Below the pieces are notes generated by a model, which was not told where the DNA came from, searched no databases, and saw only the letters and a program-made list of their open reading frames with translations. A DNA stretch of 64,000 nucleotides from Streptomyces sp. NWU339 (lineage in GTDB: Bacteria > Actinomycetota > Actinomycetes > Streptomycetales > Streptomycetaceae): the NCBI RefSeq assembly GCF_003143855.1, contig NZ_QFRK01000011.1:1-64000 (forward strand), in the 5' to 3' direction. The position numbers and the translations under genes are program-made. Every line of letters begins with the position of its first letter. Positions within the stretch are counted from its first letter, which is position 1. This document shows, piece by piece, positions 41,761 through 49,845 of the stretch.

Positions 41761-42835
41761 CGTTGTGGTCGCGGTCGTGCACCGTCCCGCACGCCCCGCA
41801 CGTCCATTCCCGGACGTGCAGAGGCTTCGGTCCGTCCCTGAATCCGCAGGCCGAGCAGAGCTGGGAGGACGGGAAGGCCCGGCCCACCCTGGCGAAGGTG
41901 CGGCCGTGCCGGGCCGCCTTGTACTGCAGCATTCCGACGAACACGGACCATCCCGCGTCGTGCACGGACTTGGCGAGCCGGGTGCGGCCGAGACCGGACA
42001 CCGCGAGGTCCTCCACGTACACCGCTTGGTTGTCGCGGATGATCTGTGTGGATGCCTTGTGGTGGAAGTCCCGGCGCCGGTCCGCCACCTTGGCGTGCCG
42101 GCGTGCGACCTTGCTGCGGGCCTTGGCCCGGTTCTTCGATCCCTTGGCCTTGCGGGACAACTCCCGCTGAAGGCGTTTGAGCTTCTTCTCCGCCCGGCGC
42201 AGGAAGCGCGGGCTGTTGATCTTGTGGCCGTCGGACAGGACGGCGAAGGCGGACAGGCCCAGGTCGATCCCGGTGTCGGTCCCCGCCTCGGGCAGGAGGT
42301 CCGGTTCGGTGTCCACCACGAAGCTGAGGAAGTACCGGCCCGCACTGTCCTGGGTGACGGTCAGGGACGTGGGCGCGGCCGGCAGCCGGCGCGACCATTT
42401 GACCTTGAGGTTTCCGACCTTGGCCACATATACCGTGCCGTTCTCCTGCAGGGAGAAGGCGTTGGTGGTGAGGCGGATCGACTGCCGGGTGTCCTTCTTC
42501 GACTTGTACCGGGGCGGGCCGGCCTTGCGGCCCTGCCGCCTGCCCTTGATCGAGTCGAAGAAGTTCTTGTAGGCGGTGTCGAGGTCCCGAAGGGACTGCT
42601 GCAGGACGACCGCAGAGACGTCGGCGAGCCAGGCACGTTCCGTGGTGCGCTTGGCCTGCGTGATGCGCAGCCGGGACAGCTCCGCCGACGTCACGTACGG
42701 CAGCCCCGCCGCGTGTGCCTCCTTGCGGTCGCGCAGGCAGTCGTTCCACACCACCCGGGCGCACCCGAAGGCCCGCGCCAGCGCACCGCGCTGGGCGGTA
42801 TCGGGGTAGGCGCGGTAGTTGTAGCGGAGCTGCAT
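41591..42835 (-). CDS. tnpB: TnpB, RNA-guided endonuclease of IS605 family
   Basis: 414 residues from ATG 42835. The N-terminal recognition domain begins MQLRYNYRAYPDTAQRGALA. The RuvC-like catalytic residues are intact: Asp in TGIDLGLSAFAVLSDG, Glu in AVYVEDLAVSGLGRTRLAKS and Asp in VHDRDHNAARNVL. A C4 zinc finger is seen in QLCSACGFRDG and TCGACGTVHDRD. Length fits active TnpBs (about 400). TnpB cuts DNA matching its omega RNA guide, helping the element to persist. The start lies 27 bp from the tnpA start on the other strand. Confidence 0.94.
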   Translation of the reverse strand: MQLRYNYRAYPDTAQRGALARAFGCARVVWNDCLRDRKEAHAAGLPYVTSAELSRLRITQAKRTTERAWLADVSAVVLQQSLRDLDTAYKNFFDSIKGRRQGRKAGPPRYKSKKDTRQSIRLTTNAFSLQENGTVYVAKVGNLKVKWSRRLPAAPTSLTVTQDSAGRYFLSFVVDTEPDLLPEAGTDTGIDLGLSAFAVLSDGHKINSPRFLRRAEKKLKRLQRELSRKAKGSKNRAKARSKVARRHAKVADRRRDFHHKASTQIIRDNQAVYVEDLAVSGLGRTRLAKSVHDAGWSVFVGMLQYKAARHGRTFARVGRAFPSSQLCSACGFRDGPKPLHVREWTCGACGTVHDRDHNAARNVLVEGRRIVAAGRAETQNACGAPVRRAHMPAQRGEAGSPRKGRTAQAGIPGL

Positions 42836-42862
42836 GACCGGGATCCTACTACGATTGGTCTC

Positions 42863-43279
42863 ATGGATGAGCAGAACGAATACAGGCGTGGCAGACACGT
42901 AGTTTCGGCGATGCACGTGCACTTGGTCTTCTTGACAAATTACCGGCGCGGAGTGTTCGACGACGAGATGCTGACGCGCTGCGAAGAGATCATGCGCAAG
43001 GTGTGCGAGGACTTCGAAGCGGAGCTGAAGGAGTTCAACGGCGAACGCGATCACGTCCACCTCCTGGTGCACTACCCGCCGAAGGTCGCCGTCTCCAAGC
43101 TGGTCAACAGCCTCAAGGGCGTCTCCGCTCGCCGGATACGGCAGGAATTCACCGGTCGGATCAACCGCGCCATCATGCACGGACACCTGTGGTCACCCTC
43201 CTACTTCTCCGCGTCGTGCGGCGGGGCGCCGTTGGCGATCGTCCGTCAGTACATCGAGCAGCAGAAACGTCCACTCTGA
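42863..43279 (+). CDS. tnpA: TnpA, Y1 HUH transposase of IS200/IS605 family
   Basis: 138 residues from ATG 42863. HUH motif HVHLLVHYPP and the first strand AMHVHLVFLTNYRRGVF are clear, and the catalytic tyrosine lies in IVRQYIEQQ near the C-terminus. SLKGVSARRIRQEF and LWSPSYFSASCGGAPL complete the family pattern. It excises and inserts the element as a single-stranded circle. The frame is intact and of usual length. Confidence 0.94.
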   Translation: MDEQNEYRRGRHVVSAMHVHLVFLTNYRRGVFDDEMLTRCEEIMRKVCEDFEAELKEFNGERDHVHLLVHYPPKVAVSKLVNSLKGVSARRIRQEFTGRINRAIMHGHLWSPSYFSASCGGAPLAIVRQYIEQQKRPL

Positions 43280-43313
43280 AGTGCGCGTCAAAGCACTCTT
43301 GAGATGCATTCAT

Positions 43314-43333
43314 CCCCGGCGTGAACGCCGGGG
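43314..43333 (+). repeat. Subterminal hairpin at tnpA-side end of IS element
   Basis: CCCCGGCG-TGAA-CGCCGGGG, a perfect 8-bp stem with a 4-base loop followed by CTTTCT, lies 35 bp after the tnpA stop. It is the typical left-end structure of this IS group and may also terminate tnpA transcription. Confidence 0.8.
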
Positions 43334-43349
43334 CTTTCTGCAAGGAACC

Positions 43350-43815
43350 CGGTAAGCCGACCCACGGCGTTGTCGACCCGGTTGCGCGGATGTCGATAGC
43401 CCGACGTTCAGCGGACGTTAGTCATCTCCACCAGTTCCGGCTCGTGCACCAGCGCATACGACCGGCAGTCCGTCGCCTGGCACATTGCCTTGGTCCCCGA
43501 GAACTTCATTGCGTCCTCCGGCCCCACCCGATCCGCCGGCCGGACATCGACGACCAGGCCCGAGCCGTCCTCCAGCCGCGCGAAGTAGTCCGGCGTATGC
43601 GAGATCCGGCGCGTCGCCCCCTGCCATGTCACCCGGAACGGCTGCGAGGCCAGCCCCACCACCCTCCGGTCGCGATCGAGGAGCATGACCCGGTCCCGCT
43701 CCAGCCACGGCTCGAACCCCAGTAACGACTCCGTCGTCGCCGCCCAGTACCAGCCTGTGAAGTGCCGCTGCCCGCGGTACGACGTGAACTGTCCCGTCTC
43801 ATTAGATCTTGCAGA
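43350..43815 (-). pseudogene. TnsA-like transposase endonuclease remnant
   Basis: The minus-strand frame reads FTSYRGQRHFTGWYWAATTE, LLGFEPWLERDRVMLLDRDR, RVVGLASQPFRVTWQG, HTPDYFARLEDGSGLVVDVR and MTNVR. This matches the TnsA-like heteromeric transposase endonuclease subunits of Streptomyces. The start codon and ~40 N-terminal residues are missing (no ATG/GTG/TTG in the frame before 43686). At 43405-43407 TGA replaces the Trp codon of the family's NVRW block, and homology continues after it (SGYRHPR) up to the IS end. It is a dead relic of a Tn7-like or related element. Confidence 0.78.
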
Positions 43816-44098
43816 AGCGGGGCCGTTGACCTGGGGTATGACAGGTAGGGGTGGGATTTCTGCCGGGCCTGTCGGTACGCTTCAGCAGTCGTGTCGGCGA
43901 TGCCGGGCGCGCGTCTCGTCGATCATGACGACGCTGATGCGTTCTGAGCTGGGTTGTACCGGGACGGTGAGATGCCTGCGTCCAGGATTCTCACCGAAAG
44001 TGGCGGTTTCCGGGTCAGGTCAAGTGGTGTCGGCGGTCAGACTTTCCCATGGGCATGGTGGTCGCGAAAGGGACTCGGGCGGCCCTGGAGCGGTCTGA

Positions 44099-44812
44099 TT
44101 ACAGGCAGTGCGCCCAGATCCGCAGCGGACCGACTGGCTCGAAGCCATGCCGGATGGCTGCCCCCAGGCCCTCGCCCTGCTCGTAGCCGACCACCGGCAG
44201 GGTGGGGGACAGCCAGTTCACCGCGTCCAGTACGACCGGCCAGGCCGCGTCAGGGCCGCCGTCCAGTGCGAAGACATTGGAGATTCCGACCACTTGGTGG
44301 CCGCGGCTCGCCACCGCGCCGGCGACCACTCGGCCGTCGGTGGACTGTCCGGCGAGCACGAAGGTGGCGGTGTCGTCGAGCAGTTCGGGCCGGAAGAGGT
44401 CCGCGTTGCCGTCCCCGTCGTCCCAGGCGAGCGCCCAGACCCGCAGCGTCTCTGGGTCGCCCGCCACGGTCCGGACGAGATCCGACGCGGGGGCGGGCGT
44501 ACTCGCCGGGCGGTAGATCCACTGCGCCTCGAACAGCACCTGGAAACCGACCTCTGTCAGGTCGAGGTCGGCGAAGCTGTCCTTGACGGAGGCGCCGGGT
44601 GCGGTGGTGTCGATCCGGGCCGCCAGCGCGATCCGGTCGGCGCCCGGCACCAGCGTCACCGCGTCGGGGTAGTAGAGCGGCGTGCGAGACGGAGCGGCCC
44701 AAGCTTGTGTCCCGAACTCGCCCGCCAAGCCGTGCGATCGGCTCATCGCTGCGCACCACTCGGCGTTGTTGCGGGCGGCGGCTTGGACCAGGAGCTGCTG
44801 TGGAGTCGTCAC
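44099..44812 (-). CDS. GNAT-fold-like hypothetical protein
   Basis: 237 residues. The N-terminal part has a helical start (TTPQQLLVQAAARNNAEWCA), then beta strands (PYPDAVTLVPGADRIALAAR-type region); the second half reads VAGAVASRGHQVVGISNVFA, LPVVGYEQGEGLGAAIRHGF and EPVGPLRIWAHCL, which is how many acetyltransferase-like proteins end (VGYEQG for the acetyl-CoA loop, GFEPVGPLRIW for the last strands). I read it as a GNAT relative acting on an unknown substrate. It lies alone in the accessory region. Confidence 0.62.
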   Translation of the reverse strand: MTTPQQLLVQAAARNNAEWCAAMSRSHGLAGEFGTQAWAAPSRTPLYYPDAVTLVPGADRIALAARIDTTAPGASVKDSFADLDLTEVGFQVLFEAQWIYRPASTPAPASDLVRTVAGDPETLRVWALAWDDGDGNADLFRPELLDDTATFVLAGQSTDGRVVAGAVASRGHQVVGISNVFALDGGPDAAWPVVLDAVNWLSPTLPVVGYEQGEGLGAAIRHGFEPVGPLRIWAHCL

Positions 44813-44967
44813 AAGTGCGGATCATGACGACTCCGGTCCCGGCCGGTCGAACGGTTTTCCGCTCGCTGCGAGGGGCGCTCCGAAGGCTACCTCCACCGAT
44901 CCCGGAGCGGTTCATGCTGCCGTCTACGAGCCGCGTGATGACCTGGAGCGGGCGAGTGGGTTGAGCC

Positions 44968-45156
44968 ATGTCGAGAAGGTCAGTCTCCAGAGGATCTTCA
45001 AGAAACCATGGCACCTTCGACCAGCTGACGCCTGATCAGCGATGCTCGCTCGCCCAGATGGTCCGACAGTTGGCGGCAGCCGAGCCGTCGGCAGAGCGGC
45101 GAGAGTTCTTGGACGCGTTCGCCGGGGACTTCGGCCTCACCGACGACGCAAAGTGA
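44968..45156 (+). CDS. Doubtful small protein
   Basis: 62 residues with a helical, charged second half (DQRCSLAQMVRQLAAAEPSA, ERREFLDAFAGDFGLTDDAK) that looks protein-like and may be the surviving end of a longer gene. The first 20 residues (SRRSVSRGSSRNHGTF) look non-native. No ribosome site. Treat as a possible gene remnant. Confidence 0.3.
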   Translation: MSRRSVSRGSSRNHGTFDQLTPDQRCSLAQMVRQLAAAEPSAERREFLDAFAGDFGLTDDAK

Positions 45157-45632
45157 TCTGGATCAACCCGGCGCCAGGGAAATCAGGTCACTCGATCACG
45201 GACCCCTACCAGCCTGAGACCGAGAAAGTTCAGAAATCCCCCTGCGGCCCCGGTGGTGGGTCCGTCGGCCGGATGCATGTCCGTACTCAGGGGGTGTGGA
45301 CCACGGCTCCGGAGACGGACCACTGCACCAGGGCCGTGGCGAGGTGGACCTCGGCCCGGGCGGCCTCCAGGGTCTCGGGCACGGTCGGCCACGGCCTTCA
45401 TCGCAGCTCTCCCAACCGGCCACGCCGGCAGTGCAGTCCGAACACACCATGGGCGGCCGCCGGTCTCAGCGAAACCCATCGCCCCATGGGTGTCGCCTGC
45501 CCGATCGGCAAGAAACGGGCCCCGGCCGCTCGCCAGTCGACCATGGAGTCGCCACCGGGACGGGCAGTTGCATGCCCCGGCGAGTCCCCCTACGGAGCCG
45601 GGCTTCCTGTCGCCACAGATCCGAAATATATA

Positions 45633-45640
45633 TTGCGCAA
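45633..45640. promoter_or_regulatory. Palindrome in the ArsR-MFS promoter
   Basis: TTGCGCAA sits in an AT-rich segment (AAATATATATTGCGCAAATTATG) that also offers TATGCT at 45643 as a -10 element. It ends 27 bp before the ATG. It is a likely operator for the repressor encoded next to it. Confidence 0.5.
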
Positions 45641-45667
45641 ATTATGCTTCACACTTACGGTGAGGGC

Positions 45668-46261
45668 ATGCGACCGAAGCACGAGTACGAGCGGATCACC
45701 GACCTGTCCCGGCTGAAGGCGTTCACCAACCCCCTGCGGATGCAGCTCTACCGGCTGCTGTACGCCGCGGGCACCGCGACCGCGTCCCAGCTCGCCGAGC
45801 AGGTCGACCAGGCGCCGTCGCTGGTCAGTTACCACCTGCGCAAGCTCGCCGAGCACGGCTTCGTGACCGAGGCGAGCGGCCGGAGCACCGACGGCCGTGA
45901 GCGGTGGTGGCAGGTGGCGTCGGAGGAGGGCTGGGGCTTCCGCAACTCGGACTTCGCGGACACGCCCGAAGGGGCCACTGCCGTCGGCGCGGTGACCCGC
46001 GGCATCCTCGACACCCGCACCGCCCAGTACCGCGCGTACCTGGACCAGACGGCCGCCTGGGGCAAGGCGTGGACCGACGCCGCGTTCAGCTCCGAATGGA
46101 TGCTCGACCTGACCCCCGCCGAACTCGCCGAGATGAGCGCCGAGCTCGAGGCGCTGGCCCGCCGCTGGCGGGAGCGCGGCAAGGCCGCCGGGGCGGCCGG
46201 CGACACAGCTGACCGCGAGCACGTGTCCGTGCACCTCTACGGCTTCCCGTTCCGGCCCTGA
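45668..46261 (+). CDS. ArsR-family transcriptional repressor
   Basis: 197 residues from ATG 45668, after GGTGAGGG. The N-terminal winged helix is clear: LSRLKAFTNPLRMQLYRLLY, TASQLAEQVDQAPSLVSYHL, RKLAEHGFVTEASG, DGRERWWQV. There are no clustered Cys/His for metal, and the C-terminal ~100 residues (RAYLDQTAAWGKAWTDAAFS, LAEMSAELEALARRWRER) form a ligand domain as in drug- or metabolite-responsive members. The MFS exporter follows 30 bp downstream on the same strand, so it probably represses its own efflux operon. Confidence 0.87.
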   Translation: MRPKHEYERITDLSRLKAFTNPLRMQLYRLLYAAGTATASQLAEQVDQAPSLVSYHLRKLAEHGFVTEASGRSTDGRERWWQVASEEGWGFRNSDFADTPEGATAVGAVTRGILDTRTAQYRAYLDQTAAWGKAWTDAAFSSEWMLDLTPAELAEMSAELEALARRWRERGKAAGAAGDTADREHVSVHLYGFPFRP

Positions 46262-46291
46262 CACGGCCGTCCCCGACTCCTGGAGCCCGAC

Positions 46292-47554
46292 ATGGTCACC
46301 GCAGAGACAGCCCTGCCCGAACACGCCACCAGACCGGCCTATCGCGACGGCAATGTGCTGCGCTGGCTCACCGCCCACACCGCTTCCCTCGCCGGTGACA
46401 GCGTGTACTTCGTCGCCCTCGGCTGGTCCGCCCAGAAGGCCGCCGGCCCCACCGAGGTCGGCCTCGTCATGGCCGCCGCGGCACTGCCACGGGCGTTACT
46501 GATGCTGGGCGGAGGTGTGCTGGCCGATCGTCTCGACCCGCGCCGCGTCCTTCTCGGCAGCGACGCACTGCGCTGTCTCCTCGTCCTCTCGGTGGCCGCC
46601 GCGATCGCACTGACCGCGCCGACCCTGTGGCTCCTGGTCGCGGTGGCACTCGTCTTCGGCGCCGTGGACGCGCTGTTCGTACCCGCGATCGGGGCCCTCC
46701 CGCCGCGGATCACCAGCGCCGACCAGCTCGCCCGGGTCACCGGCATGCGCTCCCTGTCCATGCGCCTCAGCCAGGTCGCGGGCCCGCCCATCGGCGGCCT
46801 GGCCATGGGACTCGGCGGCGCGGCGGCCGCCTTCACCGTCGCGGGCTTCCTCTTCGCGTTGTCCCTGCCGCTCCTGCTGACGATACGGATACGGCCCCTC
46901 GCGGAGCACGGCGAGGAACAGCCGGAACCCGGCACGGCGTGGAAGGACCTTCTCGACGGCCTGCGCTACATCCGCCGCCACCGCCTCATCGGCCCGCTCG
47001 TCATCACCGGCGCCGTCTGCGAGCTGGGCCTGGTCGGCACTCTCAACGTCGGCATGGTGCTCCTCAACGCCGAGCGCGGCTGGGGCCCTTCCGGCTACGG
47101 CTGGATCGTCGGCGGTTTCGGCGCGGGAGCGGCGGCCGGCGCCGCGTTGCTCGCCATCGTCGGCTGGCTGCCCCGCGCCGGCCTGATGCTGGCCGGGACC
47201 CTGCTCGTGGCCTGCACGGGAGCGGCCACCATCGCCTTGGTCCCGGCCCTTTGGACCGCCGTGGTGCTGGCGGTGGTCATCGGACTGAGCGCGGGCGTCT
47301 TCGGCAGTCTGGCCAGCACCCTCACACAGACCGCGGCAGACCCCGCCTACCTCGGCCGGGTCACCTCCGTCGTCATGCTCACCATGGTCGGTCTCGCACC
47401 CCTCGGCTACCCGCTGGTCGGCGCCGCCGTCGGAGCCTGGGGCACCGCCCCGGTGTTCATCGGCTGCGGCGCCTTCGCCGGCTTGGGCGTCGCCATCGCC
47501 CTGGCCTCCGGCCCGGTGCGGCGAGCCGAACTGCCCCGGCAACGCACAGTGTGA
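46292..47554 (+). CDS. MFS transporter, drug-efflux type
   Basis: 420 residues with about 12 hydrophobic helices. Family marks are GDSVYFVALGWSAQKAAGP in the first loop, GGGVLADRLDPRRVLLGSDA (motif A between helices 2 and 3), ITSADQLARVTGMRSLSMRL, and the repeated Gly-rich helix VGGFGAGAAAGAALLAIVGW. The closest layout is the streptomycete MFS_3/enterobactin-exporter-like group of multidrug exporters. It forms an operon with the ArsR gene. The substrate is unknown. Confidence 0.88.
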   Translation: MVTAETALPEHATRPAYRDGNVLRWLTAHTASLAGDSVYFVALGWSAQKAAGPTEVGLVMAAAALPRALLMLGGGVLADRLDPRRVLLGSDALRCLLVLSVAAAIALTAPTLWLLVAVALVFGAVDALFVPAIGALPPRITSADQLARVTGMRSLSMRLSQVAGPPIGGLAMGLGGAAAAFTVAGFLFALSLPLLLTIRIRPLAEHGEEQPEPGTAWKDLLDGLRYIRRHRLIGPLVITGAVCELGLVGTLNVGMVLLNAERGWGPSGYGWIVGGFGAGAAAGAALLAIVGWLPRAGLMLAGTLLVACTGAATIALVPALWTAVVLAVVIGLSAGVFGSLASTLTQTAADPAYLGRVTSVVMLTMVGLAPLGYPLVGAAVGAWGTAPVFIGCGAFAGLGVAIALASGPVRRAELPRQRTV

Positions 47555-47632
47555 CCGCCCCGAGGCCACCCGACCGGTTCGGTCCGGTGACCCCGGCTCC
47601 GGGCTCACGCCCCACGGGTCGCCCCCTGCGGG

Positions 47633-49507
47633 TCACGCCTCCCGCGCGCCCGTGTACATCTCGTTGATGAGGTGCTTGTACTCGCGCTCCACGACCGGGC
47701 GCTTCAGCTTCAGGCTCGGGGTGATCTCGCCGTGCTCGATGTCGAGGTCGCGCGGCAGGAGGCGGAACTTCTTGATGGTCTGCCAGCGCTGCAGGCCCTC
47801 GTTGAGCTGCTTGACGTAGCCGTCGACCATCTCGACCGTCGCGGGCGCCGCGACGATGTCCGCGTACGGCTTGCCGCCCAGGCCGTTCTCGGCGGCCCAG
47901 GCCGTGATCGCGGCCTCGTCGAGGGCGATGAGGGCGGTGCAGTAGTTCCGGTCGGCGCCGTGCACCAGGATGTTGGAGACGTACGGGCACACCGCCTTGA
48001 ACAGTCCCTCGACCTCGGCGGGCGCGATGTACTTGCCGCTGGACGTCTTGATGAGGTCCTTCTTGCGGTCGGTGATGCGCAGATAGCCGTCGGGCGACAG
48101 CTCGCCGATGTCGCCGGTGTGGAACCAGCCGTCGGACTCCAGCACCTCGGCGGTCTTCTCGGGGAGCCCGTGGTAGCCCTCCATGATGCCGGGGCCGCGC
48201 AGCAGGATCTCGCCGTCGTCGGCGATGCGGACCTCGGTGCCGGGCAGCGGCTTGCCGACGGTGCCGGTGCGGTAGGCCTCGCCCGGGTTGACGAAGGAGG
48301 CCGCGGAGGACTCGGTGAGGCCGTAGCCCTCCAGGATGTGGATGCCGGCGCCGGCGAAGAAGTAGCCGATGTCCGGGGCCAGGGCCGCCGAACCGGAGAT
48401 GCAGGCGCGCAGGTTGCCGCCGAATGCCTCGCGGATCTTGGCGTAGACCAGCTTGTCGGCGACGTTGTGCTTCGCGGTGAGGCCGAAGGGGGCACTGGCG
48501 GTGCCGGTGCGGCGGAAGTTGTCCTGCGTGGCCTTGGCGTACTCGCGGGCGACGTCGGCGGCCCACTGGAAGATCTTGTACTTGGCGCCGCCGCCCGCCC
48601 GTGCCTTGGCGGCGACCCCGTTGTAGACCTTCTCGAAGATGCGGGGCACGGCCGCCATGTAGGTCGGCCGCACCACCGGCAGGTTCTCGATGATCTTGTC
48701 GACCCGGCCGTCGACCGCGGTGATGTGGCCGACCTCGATGTGGCCGGAGGTCAGCACCTTGCCGAAGACGTGCGCGAGCGGCAGCCACAGGTACTGCACG
48801 TCGTCGCCGTCGAGCAGGCCGGTGGCGGCGATCGCCTTCGCCAGGTACGACCAGTTGTCGTGCGGCAGGCGCACGCCCTTGGGGCGGCCGGTGGTGCCGG
48901 AGGTGTAGATGAGGGTGGCCAGCTGGTCCTTGGTGATCGCGGCGACCCGCTCCTTGACCAGCCCGGCGTCCTTCTCCAGCCGGGCCGCGCCGCGGCGCTC
49001 CAGCTCGGCGAGGCTGATCACCCAGTCATCGGTCTCGACGCCGGTCGCGTCGATGACCACGACGTGGTCGAGCCGGGGCAGCTCGGCGCGCTTCGCGACC
49101 GCCTTGGCCACCTGCTCGGCGTTCTCCGCGATCAGCACCCGGCTGCCGGAGTCCGACAGGATGTACGCGGACTCGTCGAGGTTCGTCTGCGGGTAGACCG
49201 TGGTGGTGGCGGCGCCCGCGCACATGATGCCGAGGTCGGCGAGGATCCATTCGACCCGGGTGGCGGACGCGAGGGCGACCCGCTCCTCCGGCTGTACGCC
49301 CAGCTCGATCAGCCCGGCCGCGATGGCACTGACCCGCCGGGCGGCCTCGGCCCAGGTCAACGACTTCCAGTCGTCGGGGCCCTCACCGGTGGCGGACGGG
49401 ACGGGATAGCGGTACGCCTCGGCGTCCGGTGTGGCGGCGACACGCTCCAGGAAGAGGGTCGCCACGCTCGGCGGCCGGTTCTCGATCAAAGTCAGTGTGT
49501 CGCTCAA
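47633..49507 (-). CDS. fadD: Long-chain fatty-acid-CoA ligase (AMP-forming, FadD15-like)
   Basis: 624 residues. It has the adenylate-forming motifs TLIYTSGTTGRPKGVRLPHD (P-loop), FVNPGEAYRTGTVGKPLPG, ILEGYGLTESSAASF (A5), SDGWFHTGDIGELSPDGYLR (A7) and ITDRKKDLIKTSSGKYIAP (A8 hinge) plus the C-terminal lysine region EITPSLKLKRPVVEREY. It activates fatty acids to acyl-CoA for breakdown or lipid synthesis. The gene lies after lepA on the same strand, with a terminator and its own promoter region between. A palindrome upstream of its start suggests fatty-acid-responsive control. Confidence 0.93.
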   Translation of the reverse strand: MSDTLTLIENRPPSVATLFLERVAATPDAEAYRYPVPSATGEGPDDWKSLTWAEAARRVSAIAAGLIELGVQPEERVALASATRVEWILADLGIMCAGAATTTVYPQTNLDESAYILSDSGSRVLIAENAEQVAKAVAKRAELPRLDHVVVIDATGVETDDWVISLAELERRGAARLEKDAGLVKERVAAITKDQLATLIYTSGTTGRPKGVRLPHDNWSYLAKAIAATGLLDGDDVQYLWLPLAHVFGKVLTSGHIEVGHITAVDGRVDKIIENLPVVRPTYMAAVPRIFEKVYNGVAAKARAGGGAKYKIFQWAADVAREYAKATQDNFRRTGTASAPFGLTAKHNVADKLVYAKIREAFGGNLRACISGSAALAPDIGYFFAGAGIHILEGYGLTESSAASFVNPGEAYRTGTVGKPLPGTEVRIADDGEILLRGPGIMEGYHGLPEKTAEVLESDGWFHTGDIGELSPDGYLRITDRKKDLIKTSSGKYIAPAEVEGLFKAVCPYVSNILVHGADRNYCTALIALDEAAITAWAAENGLGGKPYADIVAAPATVEMVDGYVKQLNEGLQRWQTIKKFRLLPRDLDIEHGEITPSLKLKRPVVEREYKHLINEMYTGAREA

Positions 49508-49630
49508 GACATCCTCCGGGGCCCGCGACGGTGCGGCTGGCTCAGATGTGACTGGTGTGCGGCTGGTGATCGGTCGGGTATCGGCTCGGTTTCGGCTGGT
49601 GATCGACTGGTTACGCTCGCATGGCCTTGT

Positions 49631-49647
49631 TTAACTCATGAGTAACC
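49631..49647. promoter_or_regulatory. Operator-like palindrome upstream of acyl-CoA ligase gene
   Basis: TTAACTCATGAGTAACC contains the perfect core ACTCATGAGT with TTA/TAA flanks. On the minus strand it precedes the acyl-CoA ligase gene by about 125 bp. Size and AT-rich ends fit a TetR-type regulator of fatty-acid genes; no regulator gene is adjacent. Confidence 0.45.
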
Positions 49648-49764
49648 GTCGGGCAGGGACAGAGTAGAGGCCGACCGTCAGCTTCGTAAGGGGCCACGGC
49701 CTGTCACTTCGCACAGAGGCCCCTTTGATCCGCGGTTTTGATCCACTGTGACGACCGACGCGTG

Positions 49765-49796
49765 GGGGCCCGACGCGCCTGCGCGCGTCGGGCCCC
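49765..49796 (-). terminator. Hairpin terminator of lepA
   Basis: A 14-bp perfect stem (GGGGCCCGACGCGC / GCGCGTCGGGCCCC) with a CTGC loop lies 50 bp after the lepA stop. Confidence 0.85.
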
Positions 49797-49845
49797 TCTC
49801 CCTCCGGCTCACGGGCTGGCCCCCGGCAACCCCCGGTGACCCCGG

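Larger units (their letters stand above)
41570..43345. mobile_element. IS200/IS605-type insertion sequence, about 1.78 kb
   Basis: It contains a Y1 transposase gene (tnpA, plus) and a TnpB gene (minus), transcribed divergently from a 27-bp spacer. Imperfect-end hairpins typical of the family mark both sides: 41583-41604 and 43314-43333. There are no terminal inverted repeats and no target duplication, as expected for single-strand HUH transposition. Both genes look intact, so the element may be active. It separates the RsbW-like gene from the TnsA-like pseudogene. Exact ends are estimated from the hairpins. Confidence 0.88.
44813..45667. other. Gene-poor stretch, 855 bp
   Basis: Apart from a doubtful 62-residue frame (44968-45156) I find no supportable gene. 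Several overlapping frames of fewer than 100 codons exist on both strands, but none has a ribosome site, family motif and coding bias together. The last 40 bases are AT-rich and hold the promoter and a palindrome of the ArsR gene. Confidence 0.5.
49508..49845. other. Intergenic region between lepA and acyl-CoA ligase gene, 338 bp
   Basis: It holds the lepA terminator (49765-49796) and the promoter region of the acyl-CoA ligase gene. A 13-bp direct repeat, CGGCTGGTGATCG at 49560 and 49593, is spaced 33 bp (three helical turns), and an ACTCATGAGT palindrome lies at 49634-49643. I see no gene. Confidence 0.6.

Noticed and set aside
43816..44098. Possible transposase fragments between the TnsA relic and the GNAT-like gene
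   Set aside because: Short frames such as ISVVMIDETRARHRRH look protein-like, but I cannot match them to a transposase family by eye.
45183..45479. A 98-codon minus-strand frame
   Set aside because: No ribosome site, no family similarity and the amino-acid composition of a non-coding GC-rich frame.
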